64,000 nucleotides of DNA from Brevibacillus formosus (lineage in GTDB: Bacteria; Bacillota; Bacilli; Brevibacillales; Brevibacillaceae). How positions within the stretch are numbered: position 1 is the stretch's first letter; every line of letters starts with the position of its first letter. A program made the position numbers and the translations under genes. The stretch spans positions 62,001-126,000 of the forward strand of contig NZ_PXZL01000020.1 in assembly GCF_003013405.1 (NCBI RefSeq), in the 5' to 3' direction. The notes beneath the pieces were generated by a model, which was not told where the DNA came from, did no database searches, and worked only from the letters and a program-made list of their open reading frames with translations. Of the stretch, positions 18,114-26,912 are shown in pieces.

Positions 18114-20030
18114 TTATTTCCCTTGCTCCAATTCCTCTACCAATGCAGATAATTCCGCCCAACGCTCAATGGTTGCTTCCAGCTCTGTCGCCACTTGCTG
18201 TTCTTCTGCATAGAGCTTTTCAATTTTGCCGTAATCGCTGCCAGATGCTGCAATCTCTTGCTTTAGCTTGGCGCTGCGCTCTTCCAAAGCCGCGATCTTG
18301 CCATCAATCGAATCCCATTCCTTCTGATCCTTATAGGACAGCTTGCGCGTGCGATTGTTGCCGCGATTAGCGCCGCTGTTGCTTTGCGTCTTTTCTGCCT
18401 GTTGATCCGCTTCTTGCACCTGTGTTGCTTTTTCCTGGCGTCTTTCTTCCAGGTACTCGGAGTAGTTGCCGTAGTAATGACGAATGTTTCCTTGCCCCTC
18501 AAAAGCAAACAAATGGTCAACGGTACGATCAAGGAAATAGCGGTCATGCGATACCGTGATGACTGCGCCTGGGAACTGCTCGAGATAGTCTTCCAAAATA
18601 CTGAGCGTCTGAATATCCAAATCATTCGTAGGCTCATCTAAAAACAGTACATTTGGCTCTCCCATCAGCGTCCGAAGCAGATAGAGACGTCTGCGCTCTC
18701 CCCCAGACAGACGGGAAATCGGTGTCCATTGCATATGTGGTGAAAACAAGAACCGCTCCAGCATTTGCGAAGCCGTGATCGATTCACCGTTGCTCGTCTG
18801 AATGACCTCTGCGGCTTCCTTTACATATTCGATGACGCGCAGCTTTTCATCCATCTCGACATTATCCTGCGTATAGTAAGCGATTTTAACGGTCGTCCCG
18901 ATTTCCAATGAACCGCTATCCGGTTGAATTCTTCCTGCGAGCATGTTCAATAGCGTCGTTTTTCCGCTTCCATTTGGCCCGATAATCCCCACACGATCAC
19001 CTGGCAGGACAATATAGCTGAAATCGTTGATCAGTTTTCGCTCACCGTACGCCTTATGGATGTTTGTAAGCTCGATCACCTTTTTGCCGAGACGGCTGGC
19101 CCCGAGTGCCATTTCCATCTTGGCAGCAGGTCCATCTACGACTTTATCTCGCAACTCCTCAGCACGTTGCACACGCGCCTTTTGTTTGGTCGTCCGCGCT
19201 TTTGCTCCGCGACGAAGCCATGCCAGCTCGCGTCGAAGCAGATTTTGCCGCTTGCTCTCTACAGCCGCTTCATTTTCTTCACGCTCCGCCTTTTTCTCCA
19301 GGAACATCGCGTAGTTGCCTTCATAGCTGTAGAGTTTGCCGCGATCCAGCTCAAACGTGCGGTTCGTCACGCGATCCAGGAAGTAACGATCATGGGTGAC
19401 GAGCAGCAATGCACCCTTGTATCGGGACAAATACTCTTCCAGCCACTCGACTGTCTCATTGTCAATATGGTTCGTAGGCTCATCCAAAATGAGCAGGTCT
19501 GCTGGTTGGATCAAAGCACGTGCCATTGCTACCCGCTTTTTTTGTCCACCAGAGAGCTCTCCTACCTTTTGCGAGAAATTGTGCAGGCCAAGTTTCGTCA
19601 GAATCATTTTGGCTTGCGTATTGCTCTCCCACGCATCAGCCGCATCCATCCTGTTTTGAACAGCAAACAAGCGCGCTTGCTTTTTCTCGTCGTCAGGCGA
19701 TTCCTGAACAGCCTCTAGCGCTGTTTCATAATCACGCAATAGCTGAATGAGCGGAGAATCACCGTAAAATACTTGTTCCAGTACTGTGGAGTTTTCGTCA
19801 AAATCGGGATTTTGCGGCAAATACTCCACATGGAAATGATTCGCGTGAACAATTTTCCCGTTATCCGCTGTATCCAAGCCCGCGACGATTTTCAAGAGCG
19901 AGGATTTTCCCGTCCCGTTTACACCGATCAGACCAATGCGCTCTTGCTCGGCAATATGAAAGGAAATGTTATCAAACAATACTTTTTCTCCATAGCCCTT
20001 GGAGAGGTTTTCTACTGATAATATTTGCAT
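18114..20030 (-). CDS. ABC-F family ATP-binding protein (Uup-like)
   Basis: 638 residues with two ABC domains and no membrane segments. Walker A motifs are GVNGTGKSS and GPNGSGKTT; signatures are LSGGQKKR and LSGGERRR; both Walker B motifs end LDEPTN. A basic inter-domain linker and a C-terminal coiled-coil tail (IEKLYAEEQQVATELEATIE) resemble Uup. ABC-F proteins act on the ribosome or DNA, not in transport. The start at 20030 follows AGGTGA. Confidence 0.93.
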   Translation of the reverse strand: MQILSVENLSKGYGEKVLFDNISFHIAEQERIGLIGVNGTGKSSLLKIVAGLDTADNGKIVHANHFHVEYLPQNPDFDENSTVLEQVFYGDSPLIQLLRDYETALEAVQESPDDEKKQARLFAVQNRMDAADAWESNTQAKMILTKLGLHNFSQKVGELSGGQKKRVAMARALIQPADLLILDEPTNHIDNETVEWLEEYLSRYKGALLLVTHDRYFLDRVTNRTFELDRGKLYSYEGNYAMFLEKKAEREENEAAVESKRQNLLRRELAWLRRGAKARTTKQKARVQRAEELRDKVVDGPAAKMEMALGASRLGKKVIELTNIHKAYGERKLINDFSYIVLPGDRVGIIGPNGSGKTTLLNMLAGRIQPDSGSLEIGTTVKIAYYTQDNVEMDEKLRVIEYVKEAAEVIQTSNGESITASQMLERFLFSPHMQWTPISRLSGGERRRLYLLRTLMGEPNVLFLDEPTNDLDIQTLSILEDYLEQFPGAVITVSHDRYFLDRTVDHLFAFEGQGNIRHYYGNYSEYLEERRQEKATQVQEADQQAEKTQSNSGANRGNNRTRKLSYKDQKEWDSIDGKIAALEERSAKLKQEIAASGSDYGKIEKLYAEEQQVATELEATIERWAELSALVEELEQGK

Positions 20031-20262
20031 GAACGTCACCTGTTCTTTTCTATTTGCTTATCGAGAAGCCATATGAATCTTACCCTCGATGGTATCATGT
20101 TTTTTGCGCAAGCTCTAGGGTGATTCAAATGGATGGAGTAAATATTGGAATGTTTTTCATATTAATGGTAAAATATTGAATACTCAGTAATAATGGAACT
20201 TGCACGAAAATAAAATAGGAAGCGTCACTAGCAATATGGCATGTCAACGAGTCCAAACAGAA

Positions 20263-20298
20263 GAGGCGTACTCTTTTCATCGAGCACGCCTGCTTTTA
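20263..20298 (-). terminator. terminator of the Sir2 gene
   Basis: AGGCGT / ACGCCT with short loop, leftward followed by CTCTTC; the stem touches the stop codon. Confidence 0.45.
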
Positions 20299-21017
20299 TT
20301 CTCCTAATGACTGTCCTACTCTTTGCAGCACATTGCCGATCCGTTCATTTTGGATGACCTCATCTGCCCACGCATCCAATGGGGTTGGTTCCTGATTGAC
20401 AATGACTAGTTTGGCTCCTTTTTCTTTTGCATGCTGCGGAAACCAATTGGCTGGACTCACGGTAAGTGAAGAACCTAATACGATGAACAAATCGGCTTGT
20501 TCCGTCCACGAGATGGCCTGGTCGACTTGCGATTGCGGCAATGATTCGCCAAACAGGACAACACCCGGGCGCAAAAATCCTCCGCATGTGCAAATTGTCC
20601 CTTTATCCTCCAGATAGCGTGTGTTCGCATATTCGGTCCCGCAGGCAAGACAGCGGATTTTTGCAAGGGAGCCATGGAGTTCAGCTACAGCCAAGCTTCC
20701 CGCCGCTTGATGAAAGCCATCTACATTTTGTGTAATAACTCCATGAACCAATCCACGCCGCTCCCATTCAGCTAAGCATTCGTGCCCGGCGTGTGGCTTG
20801 CAAGACAGTAGTCCTTGAATGCGCATCTGATAAAATTCCACAAACGCTTCCCGATTCTCCATCATCGCGCGTGTACTCGCGAGTTGCATCGGATCTTTGC
20901 CGCGCCATAGCCCAGACTGTGAACGAAAATCAAGCAAGCCACTCTCTGTCGACATGCCTGCTCCGGTGAATACAACGGTAAAGGAAGATGTCCGCAACCA
21001 TGTGCCAGATGATCCAT
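20296..21017 (-). pseudogene. Sir2-family NAD-dependent deacylase with 5' frameshift
   Basis: The sirtuin core is intact: TGAGMSTESGL, the TQNVDGFH active-site block, catalytic histidine in ELHGS, and a Cys4 zinc site (CLAC and CTC). However, the well-placed start, ATG at 21017 or 21020 after GGGGAG, is one frame away from the core; the frames meet near base 21001, where one base seems missing (MMDHLA joining WLRTSS). Without the shift, the core could only start at a TTG at 20997 with no ribosome site. Either a real inactivating frameshift or a sequencing error. Confidence 0.82.
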
Positions 21018-21119
21018 CATGGTCTCCCCTTTTTCTTTGAAAATGTTCTTCTCCTGATTGTAATAGAAGAACACTGGATTTGGGAGACCTGGCGATCAGG
21101 ACACTATCTGTCTTTCCCT

Positions 21120-21875
21120 TCAATAGGATGGATAAACGGATTGTGGCGGATATCCGGTATCGTAGGGATTCGTGCCGTATTGCGGATATCCGGTCGGCTG
21201 TTGATAGACTGGGTGCTGTCCATACCCACCCTGTTGCACATAGTTGGCATCGTAGTAACCGTAGCTGTCTGGCAACTGGCCCGAGTAGCCATAGTACGGG
21301 TAGTGGCTGGAAGCAGCTCTATCTGGCAACTGCCCCTGCTGCTGACATCCTAATGGCGGGCCAATCACAACTGTTTTGGTAATAGGTGCAAGCGTTTCTT
21401 TTACCTTTGCTTCGTCTAAACAATACGTATGTGCCCACACACTCGCTGGAGTCAAGCGCAAAATATCGGAGCCAAAGATCACCTCAGGAACAGGCGCATC
21501 AAAAATAGCCAGTAGATGCGTGTCGTCTGTCAAAGCCATTTCATAATGCCACCAGCCCTGCGGGATATTGGCAACTTGCCTCGGTTTAATATGGTAGTTG
21601 AGCAATTGATTGGTAAAAGGATTGATCAAGGATACAATGGCCTCACCAGCGATGCAATACACCAGTTCTGCTGCATTTTGATGAATGTGTGGCTCGACAA
21701 CATTTCCGGTTGTCAGGAAAATATCCAGCAGCGAGCTGTTGCCCAATGTATTTAATTGTGCGATCCCCAAGGCATCGATGAAATTGCGATCGTCCTTTTT
21801 GAAAAACAGATTATTTCTCATATCGTACGTGAACTGAGTATTTGGCGAAGTATAGTCGCGATAGGAAGTAGCCAT
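21120..21875 (-). CDS. cupin protein with tyrosine/proline/glycine-rich tail
   Basis: 251 residues. Residues about 40-150 form a cupin: metal ligands in EPHIHQNAAE and a later HYEMAL histidine, as in oxalate-decarboxylase-like proteins. The last 70 residues are low-complexity and rich in Y, G, P and Q (YPYYGYSGQLPD, GYPPQSVYPSY). Such tails are common in spore coat or surface proteins, so a coat role is possible but inferred. The ATG at 21875 follows GGGAGG at 11 bases. Confidence 0.82.
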   Translation of the reverse strand: MATSYRDYTSPNTQFTYDMRNNLFFKKDDRNFIDALGIAQLNTLGNSSLLDIFLTTGNVVEPHIHQNAAELVYCIAGEAIVSLINPFTNQLLNYHIKPRQVANIPQGWWHYEMALTDDTHLLAIFDAPVPEVIFGSDILRLTPASVWAHTYCLDEAKVKETLAPITKTVVIGPPLGCQQQGQLPDRAASSHYPYYGYSGQLPDSYGYYDANYVQQGGYGQHPVYQQPTGYPQYGTNPYDTGYPPQSVYPSY

Positions 21876-22054
21876 CTGTCGTTTGATCCTCCCACCCGAA
21901 TGGGTATTTGACTCATTATGCATCTCTATTCCCGTTCACAAAATAGGTGCACCCATTTATACGCCCGAGAAAGAGACACACCCTTTCACCCTCCACTTTG
22001 CACAAACATATCCTACTAAAAGGCATAACGGGTAATCGAGGAGGGTGATCTTGT

Positions 22055-22840
22055 TTGGCTACTTATTTAGTCTCCGACATACATGGTCAGAATCAGGCAT
22101 TCCAAAAAGCGCTGCGGGACGTTTCCTTCTCCCCCCAAGCTGGTGATCGTCTGTTCGTATTGGGGGACATGATCGATCGAGGACCTGAATCAAAGGAAGT
22201 ATTGCTCGATTTACTCGCTCTTCGACAGGCGTATCCTAACCAAATCTTTCTCATAAAAGGCAACCATGAGCAAATGCTTGAAGATTGGCTATCCGGCAAC
22301 GGCAACCCGGAGTTATACCTGCGCTACAACGGCGGTGATGCCACCATACGTTCTTTCTTAGGGAATCACCCGCTTCGGCGGGCTTTTCTTAACCGGATGC
22401 CTTCTTTACCGGAACAAGAAGAAGCGCGACAATTCATCCTTTCTCGCTATCCAACAATTTTGCCAGCCTTGTCGTCTCTTCCTTTGTATATAGAGCTGCC
22501 CGCCGATCCGCGAACAGGAGCTCCAGCTGCACTTTTGGTACACGCAGGCATTCGACCCGGCATCCCCTTGCCGGAACAAAATCCGCAAGATTTACTATGG
22601 ATTCGCGAGCCTTTCTACCTTTATTATGATGGAGAACTCCCTGTCATTTTTGGCCATACCCCTGTTCCAGGATTACCTCAATACGCAGGCAGCGGTCCTT
22701 GGCGCAGAGACAATATGGTCGGTATTGATGGTGGCGCAGGATATTGGCGCGGCGTCATGTTAGTCGAGTGGCCTTCTCTTCAAACTATTTTCGTACCGAT
22801 TCGGGATAGGCAATCCTCTCCACAAGTACGGGTTTACTAA
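22055..22840 (+). CDS. PPP-family metallophosphatase (serine/threonine phosphatase-like)
   Basis: 261 residues with all PPP metal motifs: SDIHG at residues 7-11, GDMIDRG near 38, GNHE near 71, then HAGI and GHTP. It resembles bacterial PrpA/PrpE/ApaH-type enzymes; the substrate (phosphoprotein or dinucleotide) cannot be decided. It starts at a TTG with AGGAGGG 9 bases upstream. Confidence 0.9.
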   Translation: MATYLVSDIHGQNQAFQKALRDVSFSPQAGDRLFVLGDMIDRGPESKEVLLDLLALRQAYPNQIFLIKGNHEQMLEDWLSGNGNPELYLRYNGGDATIRSFLGNHPLRRAFLNRMPSLPEQEEARQFILSRYPTILPALSSLPLYIELPADPRTGAPAALLVHAGIRPGIPLPEQNPQDLLWIREPFYLYYDGELPVIFGHTPVPGLPQYAGSGPWRRDNMVGIDGGAGYWRGVMLVEWPSLQTIFVPIRDRQSSPQVRVY

Positions 22841-23010
22841 TCTTGCTCGGAAAACTGGGAGCTTTCGGACTGGTGCTCCTACCTGCTGCAAGCGCATCGG
22901 GTAGTGCATCCAGTATGATGCAGGAGACAAGCCCATCCGTTCAACAAATTATTACTTTTTATAATCTACTTTCGATTTGTAATATGTTAAGATATGGACG
23001 AGGTGTTTAT

Positions 23011-23439
23011 ATGAAACGTCAGCAAATCGTGGAACAAGCCATGTTTGCCGCATGGGGAGTCTCCCTCATCGCAACAGGAGGCAGTTTGTTTTTTTCAGAG
23101 GTCTTAAAGTACATACCGTGTGACCTGTGCTGGTACCAGCGAATCTTGATGTACCCGCTCGTCATCTTGCTCGGGGTTGCTTCCGCTAAGAAAGATGACA
23201 AAATCGCGTCGTACGCCTTGATTCTCTCCATCATCGGAGGACTCACATCGCTGTATCATTACTCGATTCAAAAAATACCTGCCCTGCAAGATCTCGGCAG
23301 CGCTTGCGGCATTGTGCCATGCAACACGGATTATATTAACTGGCTAGGGTTTATCACTATTCCGTTCCTTGCTCTCATTGCCTTCACCTTGATCAGCATC
23401 CTGCTTGTCATCGTAATGAAAAATGCAAAGGAGAAATGA
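23011..23439 (+). CDS. bdbC: disulfide oxidoreductase BdbC (DsbB family)
   Basis: 142 residues with four membrane segments. The two DsbB-like redox pairs are CDLC after the second segment and CGIVPC in the extracytoplasmic loop. It passes electrons from an exported thiol oxidase to quinone. The ATG at 23011 is fixed by GAGGTG; the long open frame upstream is not coding. It is followed after 3 bases by a membrane-anchored thioredoxin, its likely partner. Confidence 0.93.
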   Translation: MKRQQIVEQAMFAAWGVSLIATGGSLFFSEVLKYIPCDLCWYQRILMYPLVILLGVASAKKDDKIASYALILSIIGGLTSLYHYSIQKIPALQDLGSACGIVPCNTDYINWLGFITIPFLALIAFTLISILLVIVMKNAKEK

Positions 23440-23442
23440 TTC

Positions 23443-23913
23443 ATGAAGAAAGTCATCTTTCTATCCATCCTTGTGGCTGCGCTCCTGATCGGTGCGATCG
23501 TGTACGCTGACATTTCGAACCGTCAGCTTGCGGAAGGAAACCCTTACGGTAAAGCCAATTTGCACCCCGCTACTCTCGAACAATTGAGTGACCCGCTGTA
23601 CGATAATCTCATTATGCCTGATGAGCTCAAAGGTAAGCTCGATAATCAGGAGGACGCGTTTGTTTACTTTTACAGCCCGGTTTGTGAGCATTGCAAAGCA
23701 ACTACCCCCGTCCTTGTACCGATCGTGAAAAGCTTGGACATCGATATGAAAAAGCTCAATCTGCTAGAATTTAACGCCAGCTATGGTGAATACAACATCG
23801 AATTCACTCCGACCCTCGTTCATTACAAAGGCGGCAAGGAAGTAGCCCGACTCGTCGGAGGACGCGAAGCAAGCGAATGGAAAGCTTGGTTGGAGGAACA
23901 GAAAAAATCATAA
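23443..23913 (+). CDS. membrane-anchored thioredoxin-fold protein
   Basis: 156 residues: a signal anchor (residues 4-22), then a thioredoxin fold with active site CEHC in FYSPVCEHCKATTPVL and the cis-proline in FTPTLVHY. Directly downstream of bdbC and upstream of ctaG/SCO genes, so it probably handles disulfides of exported or copper-binding proteins. Shorter than BdbD; closest in outline to BdbA/TlpA-like proteins. Confidence 0.88.
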   Translation: MKKVIFLSILVAALLIGAIVYADISNRQLAEGNPYGKANLHPATLEQLSDPLYDNLIMPDELKGKLDNQEDAFVYFYSPVCEHCKATTPVLVPIVKSLDIDMKKLNLLEFNASYGEYNIEFTPTLVHYKGGKEVARLVGGREASEWKAWLEEQKKS

Positions 23914-23930
23914 CGTGTGGCAGCCTCCCT

Positions 23931-23958
23931 CTTTTCTTTGCGGGAGGCTCCTTTTTTA
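23931..23958 (+). terminator. terminator of the bdbC-thioredoxin operon
   Basis: GCCTCCC / GGGAGGC stem followed by CCTTTTTT. Confidence 0.85.
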
Positions 23959-24091
23959 TTTGGACATACGTGACAAATATGTGAAGAATTCCGTTCCCTT
24001 GGAAGAAATAGCCCGAACGAGTCATTAGGCTTTTCCAGTTATTTGCCTATAATGAGTACTGGGGATAATCCTTGAAAACGGAGGTAATCGC

Positions 24092-24961
24092 ATGACCCTC
24101 ACTTATTTCACTGAAACCTTTGGCTTTCGGGCGACATGGAATCCAGAGCTGATTCTTTTGACTTTCTTGATTGGTCTGGCTTATTTCTCACTGACTGGAC
24201 CATTACGCCAAACTTTTCAAGATTCCACACCTGTTACACGCAAGCAAAAGACTTTTTTTACTCTCGGCTTACTTGGTTTTTACTTTAGTATGGGAAGTCC
24301 CTTGAACGTAGCTGGGCATTTTTTGTTTAGCGCCCACATGCTGCAGCAATCGTTGCTTTATCTCGTAATGCCCTTGCTGCTCTTGGCAGGGACCCCGTCC
24401 TGGTTGATCCGCTCCCTGTTTTATCGCCGGGGGCTCAAGCTTTTCATGCGTATAGCGAGTCACCCGATACCTGCTATTCTCATGTTTAATGCCCTGTTCT
24501 CGTTTTACCATATGCCTGTTATTTTAGACTTGGCAATGAACAACCTGGCCCTACATAATTTGATTCATTTACTGCTGCTGGTGGCTGCGATTTTGATGTG
24601 GATGCCCGTTGTCGCACCGATACCGGAAATTCACCGTCTGTCCGAACTGCAAAAGCTTGCCTACATCTTTGCTAACGGTGTTTTGATTACGCCTGCATGC
24701 GCACTGATTATTTTTTCAGCAACACCTTTGTATACGACATATGTAGACGGTCCTTCCATGCTCTGCGCTCCATTCTTTTCCACGCCGATCGACAAATCGA
24801 TGTTCGCCGTTCCACTTCTCCCTCTGGAGGATCAACGGCTGGGCGGAATTGTGATGAAGCTCATGCAGGAGCTGACGTACGGAGTCGTCCTGGCTTACAT
24901 TTTCTCTACCTGGTATCGAAAAGAAAAGAATCAGGAAGAGGACGGCCTCCTAACGCCATAG
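24092..24961 (+). CDS. ctaG: cytochrome c oxidase assembly factor CtaG (caa3 type)
   Basis: 289 residues with about seven membrane segments and conserved membrane histidines (AGHFLFSAHMLQQ, FSFYHMP, HNLIHLLL). The CtaG_caa3 family delivers copper to the CuA/CuB sites of caa3 oxidase. Strong site CGGAGG ahead of the ATG. Followed by an SCO copper chaperone and a YtkA-like lipoprotein. Confidence 0.93.
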   Translation: MTLTYFTETFGFRATWNPELILLTFLIGLAYFSLTGPLRQTFQDSTPVTRKQKTFFTLGLLGFYFSMGSPLNVAGHFLFSAHMLQQSLLYLVMPLLLLAGTPSWLIRSLFYRRGLKLFMRIASHPIPAILMFNALFSFYHMPVILDLAMNNLALHNLIHLLLLVAAILMWMPVVAPIPEIHRLSELQKLAYIFANGVLITPACALIIFSATPLYTTYVDGPSMLCAPFFSTPIDKSMFAVPLLPLEDQRLGGIVMKLMQELTYGVVLAYIFSTWYRKEKNQEEDGLLTP

Positions 24962-24994
24962 CCAAAAGAATCTGAAAGGAGGCGCTACACACAC

Positions 24995-25606
24995 GTGGAT
25001 ATCGCCCCTGCTACCGCTATCCGAATCAGACGGTTGCTCTTGTTGTTACCGGTCCTTGTCCTTGTTGCTCTTGTCGCTTCTTGGTTTTGGTTCGGGCCAA
25101 AAAACACCCAGGCGAAATTGCCTGATGTGACTCTGCAAACCATTGATGGACAACCTTATTCGCTAGCACCGCAAAAGAAAAAGGTTCGCTTGGTGGAGTT
25201 GATTTATACCCGTTGCCCGGATATCTGTCCCACGACAACGGTAAAAATGGTTCAGCTGCAAAAGCGCTTGCTCGAAGCAAACCTGATGGGGCAAGACGTT
25301 GAGTTTTTGACCATCACGATTGATCCGCAAAACGATACCCCGGATGTCATGCGTTACTATGCCAAGCAATTGGGGATTCAAGAAAAAGGCTGGAACCTGC
25401 TTCGTGGTGATGACGAAACGATCAAATCGGTTACAAATTCGCTTGGCTTTTTTGCCAATAAGATGGATGATGGATTTATCTCTCATACATCGAGTACGTA
25501 TCTCGTGGATGATAGCAATGCCGTCATTCAAAAATTCGGCATGGGTGACGATTTTGATCCCGAACGAATTTATCAGGAACTGTTGAAATTGAAAAAGGAA
25601 GGGTAA
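24995..25606 (+). CDS. SCO family copper chaperone / thiol protein
   Basis: 203 residues from a GTG start with AAAGGAGG upstream. One N-terminal membrane anchor, then a thioredoxin-like domain with the copper ligands CPDIC (residues 72-76 region) and a conserved histidine in ISHTSS. SCO proteins mature the CuA centre of cytochrome oxidase. Its position between ctaG and a YtkA-like lipoprotein fits that role. Confidence 0.93.
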   Translation: MDIAPATAIRIRRLLLLLPVLVLVALVASWFWFGPKNTQAKLPDVTLQTIDGQPYSLAPQKKKVRLVELIYTRCPDICPTTTVKMVQLQKRLLEANLMGQDVEFLTITIDPQNDTPDVMRYYAKQLGIQEKGWNLLRGDDETIKSVTNSLGFFANKMDDGFISHTSSTYLVDDSNAVIQKFGMGDDFDPERIYQELLKLKKEG

Positions 25607-25612
25607 TCCAAC

Positions 25613-26374
25613 ATGAAACGTACGATGATTCTGCTCTTATCCATGCTTATGCTCCTTTTAGCCGCTTGTGGAAAAGAGACCGAGCAACCAGCTTTTCAAC
25701 CCGGAGCTCCAGTTAAAGCTGCCTTTACATTGGAACCAAAGGAGCTTGTAGCGGGCGACACAGTTACCTTCTCCGTTAAAGTCACACAAGACGGCCAACC
25801 CGTAGATGACGCCAAGGAAGTGAAATTCGAATGGTGGAAAGATGGGCAAGAAAAGCATGAAACGATCCCGGCTTCGCTGCAAGGAGACGGTGTCTACACG
25901 GCCCAACAAACCATTAGCGAGCCAGGTTCTTATTTTGTCTACTACCATGTAACAGCACGGGATTTCCACAATATGCAGAAGACCCCGTTTACCGTTAACA
26001 GCAAGACTGGGGCGACGCCATCCGCACCTCAAGCTGACGCAGGTCAGTCACACGATCATGGGGCGGCAGGTCACACGAACGGGGAAACCGTTGATTATCA
26101 TTTCTCTCCAGCCGACAATATTCAAGTCGCAACACCAGCTGCTCTCACTGTTCATCTGATGAAAGACAACAAAGCGTTGGACAAAGCGACAGTCAAATTC
26201 GAGTTCTGGCGGGGAAATGACGAGAAGCACAGCTTCGTCGATGCAACGGAAACTGCGGCAGGCCAGTATGAAGGCAACGCACAATTCCCTACTGCCGGGG
26301 ATTATACAGTGAAGATCCATGTGGAAAAAGGAGACATACATGATCACAAGGACTTCTCACTCTCCATAAAATAA
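25613..26374 (+). CDS. lipoprotein with two YtkA/FixH-like domains
   Basis: 253 residues. Lipobox LLAACGK at the end of a short signal peptide. Two similar beta-sandwich domains (about 35-125 and 160-253), each with a KFEWWKDG/KFEFWRGN strand and a YTVKIHVE-like end, match YtkA-like domains. The linker is histidine-rich (QSHDHGAAGH), and another HDH occurs near the end, suggesting metal, perhaps copper, binding. Six bases after the SCO gene; same operon. Confidence 0.85.
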   Translation: MKRTMILLLSMLMLLLAACGKETEQPAFQPGAPVKAAFTLEPKELVAGDTVTFSVKVTQDGQPVDDAKEVKFEWWKDGQEKHETIPASLQGDGVYTAQQTISEPGSYFVYYHVTARDFHNMQKTPFTVNSKTGATPSAPQADAGQSHDHGAAGHTNGETVDYHFSPADNIQVATPAALTVHLMKDNKALDKATVKFEFWRGNDEKHSFVDATETAAGQYEGNAQFPTAGDYTVKIHVEKGDIHDHKDFSLSIK

Positions 26375-26386
26375 GTCCTTCAAAAT

Positions 26387-26419
26387 AAAAAGGCCATCCT
26401 CCCGGGGAATGGCCTTTTT
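26387..26419. terminator. bidirectional terminator
   Basis: AAAAAGGCCAT / ATGGCCTTTTT, symmetric, between the YtkA-like gene and the convergent gene at 26434. Confidence 0.9.
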
Positions 26420-26433
26420 GCTCATGAATGGCG

Positions 26434-26766
26434 CTAGCATGTAAAATAGGCGATTCGATCCAAGTCTGTCCCGTAATACTCCCATCGATATCCTCTCCAG
26501 CGATAGCCGGTTACAGAGTGACGACTGACATAGACGGGGTAAAACCAGAAAGAGCGACCATTTCGCAGCCAAACGTACGTGTAACGATATAAACAGGGAT
26601 AGAATCCGCCAGCATCAATCCGGCGTGTTCCCCCATAGCCTCTTGCTCCCGGTGCACTTGGCGTCCTGCTCGGTGGAGGACCTGGTGGCGGAGGGGGAAA
26701 ACCTCCCGGGGAACCTGGATAACCTGGGGAACCTTCTGGACCGCCAGGGGGAAATTGATATGACAT
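26434..26766 (-). CDS. proline/glycine-rich protein with aromatic C-terminus
   Basis: 110 residues. The first 45 are a P/G/S-rich tract (GGFPPPPPGPPP); the rest is rich in Y, R and W (YTYVWLRNG, GYRWRGYRWEYYG) and ends in cysteine. The ATG follows GGAGGTG. Low-complexity aromatic proteins of this kind are typical of spore coats or surfaces, but I recognise no defined family. Confidence 0.65.
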   Translation of the reverse strand: MSYQFPPGGPEGSPGYPGSPGGFPPPPPGPPPSRTPSAPGARGYGGTRRIDAGGFYPCLYRYTYVWLRNGRSFWFYPVYVSRHSVTGYRWRGYRWEYYGTDLDRIAYFTC

Positions 26767-26912
26767 GACGTGTCACCTCCTACTAGTCTCCCTATAGGAA
26801 ATGCAGCAAACGCACAGATGGTATGTGCGTTTGCCCGCCGTCATTCACCTATTTTTTCCGCAATAGCCTGTATATAAATCCTTGTCTGCCCCCCGCAAGC
26901 GTTCCCGCTCTT

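Noticed and set aside
22843..23010. N-terminal extension of the BdbC frame
   Set aside because: The first 56 codons have no ribosome site and do not resemble DsbB proteins; GAGGTG precedes the ATG at 23011.
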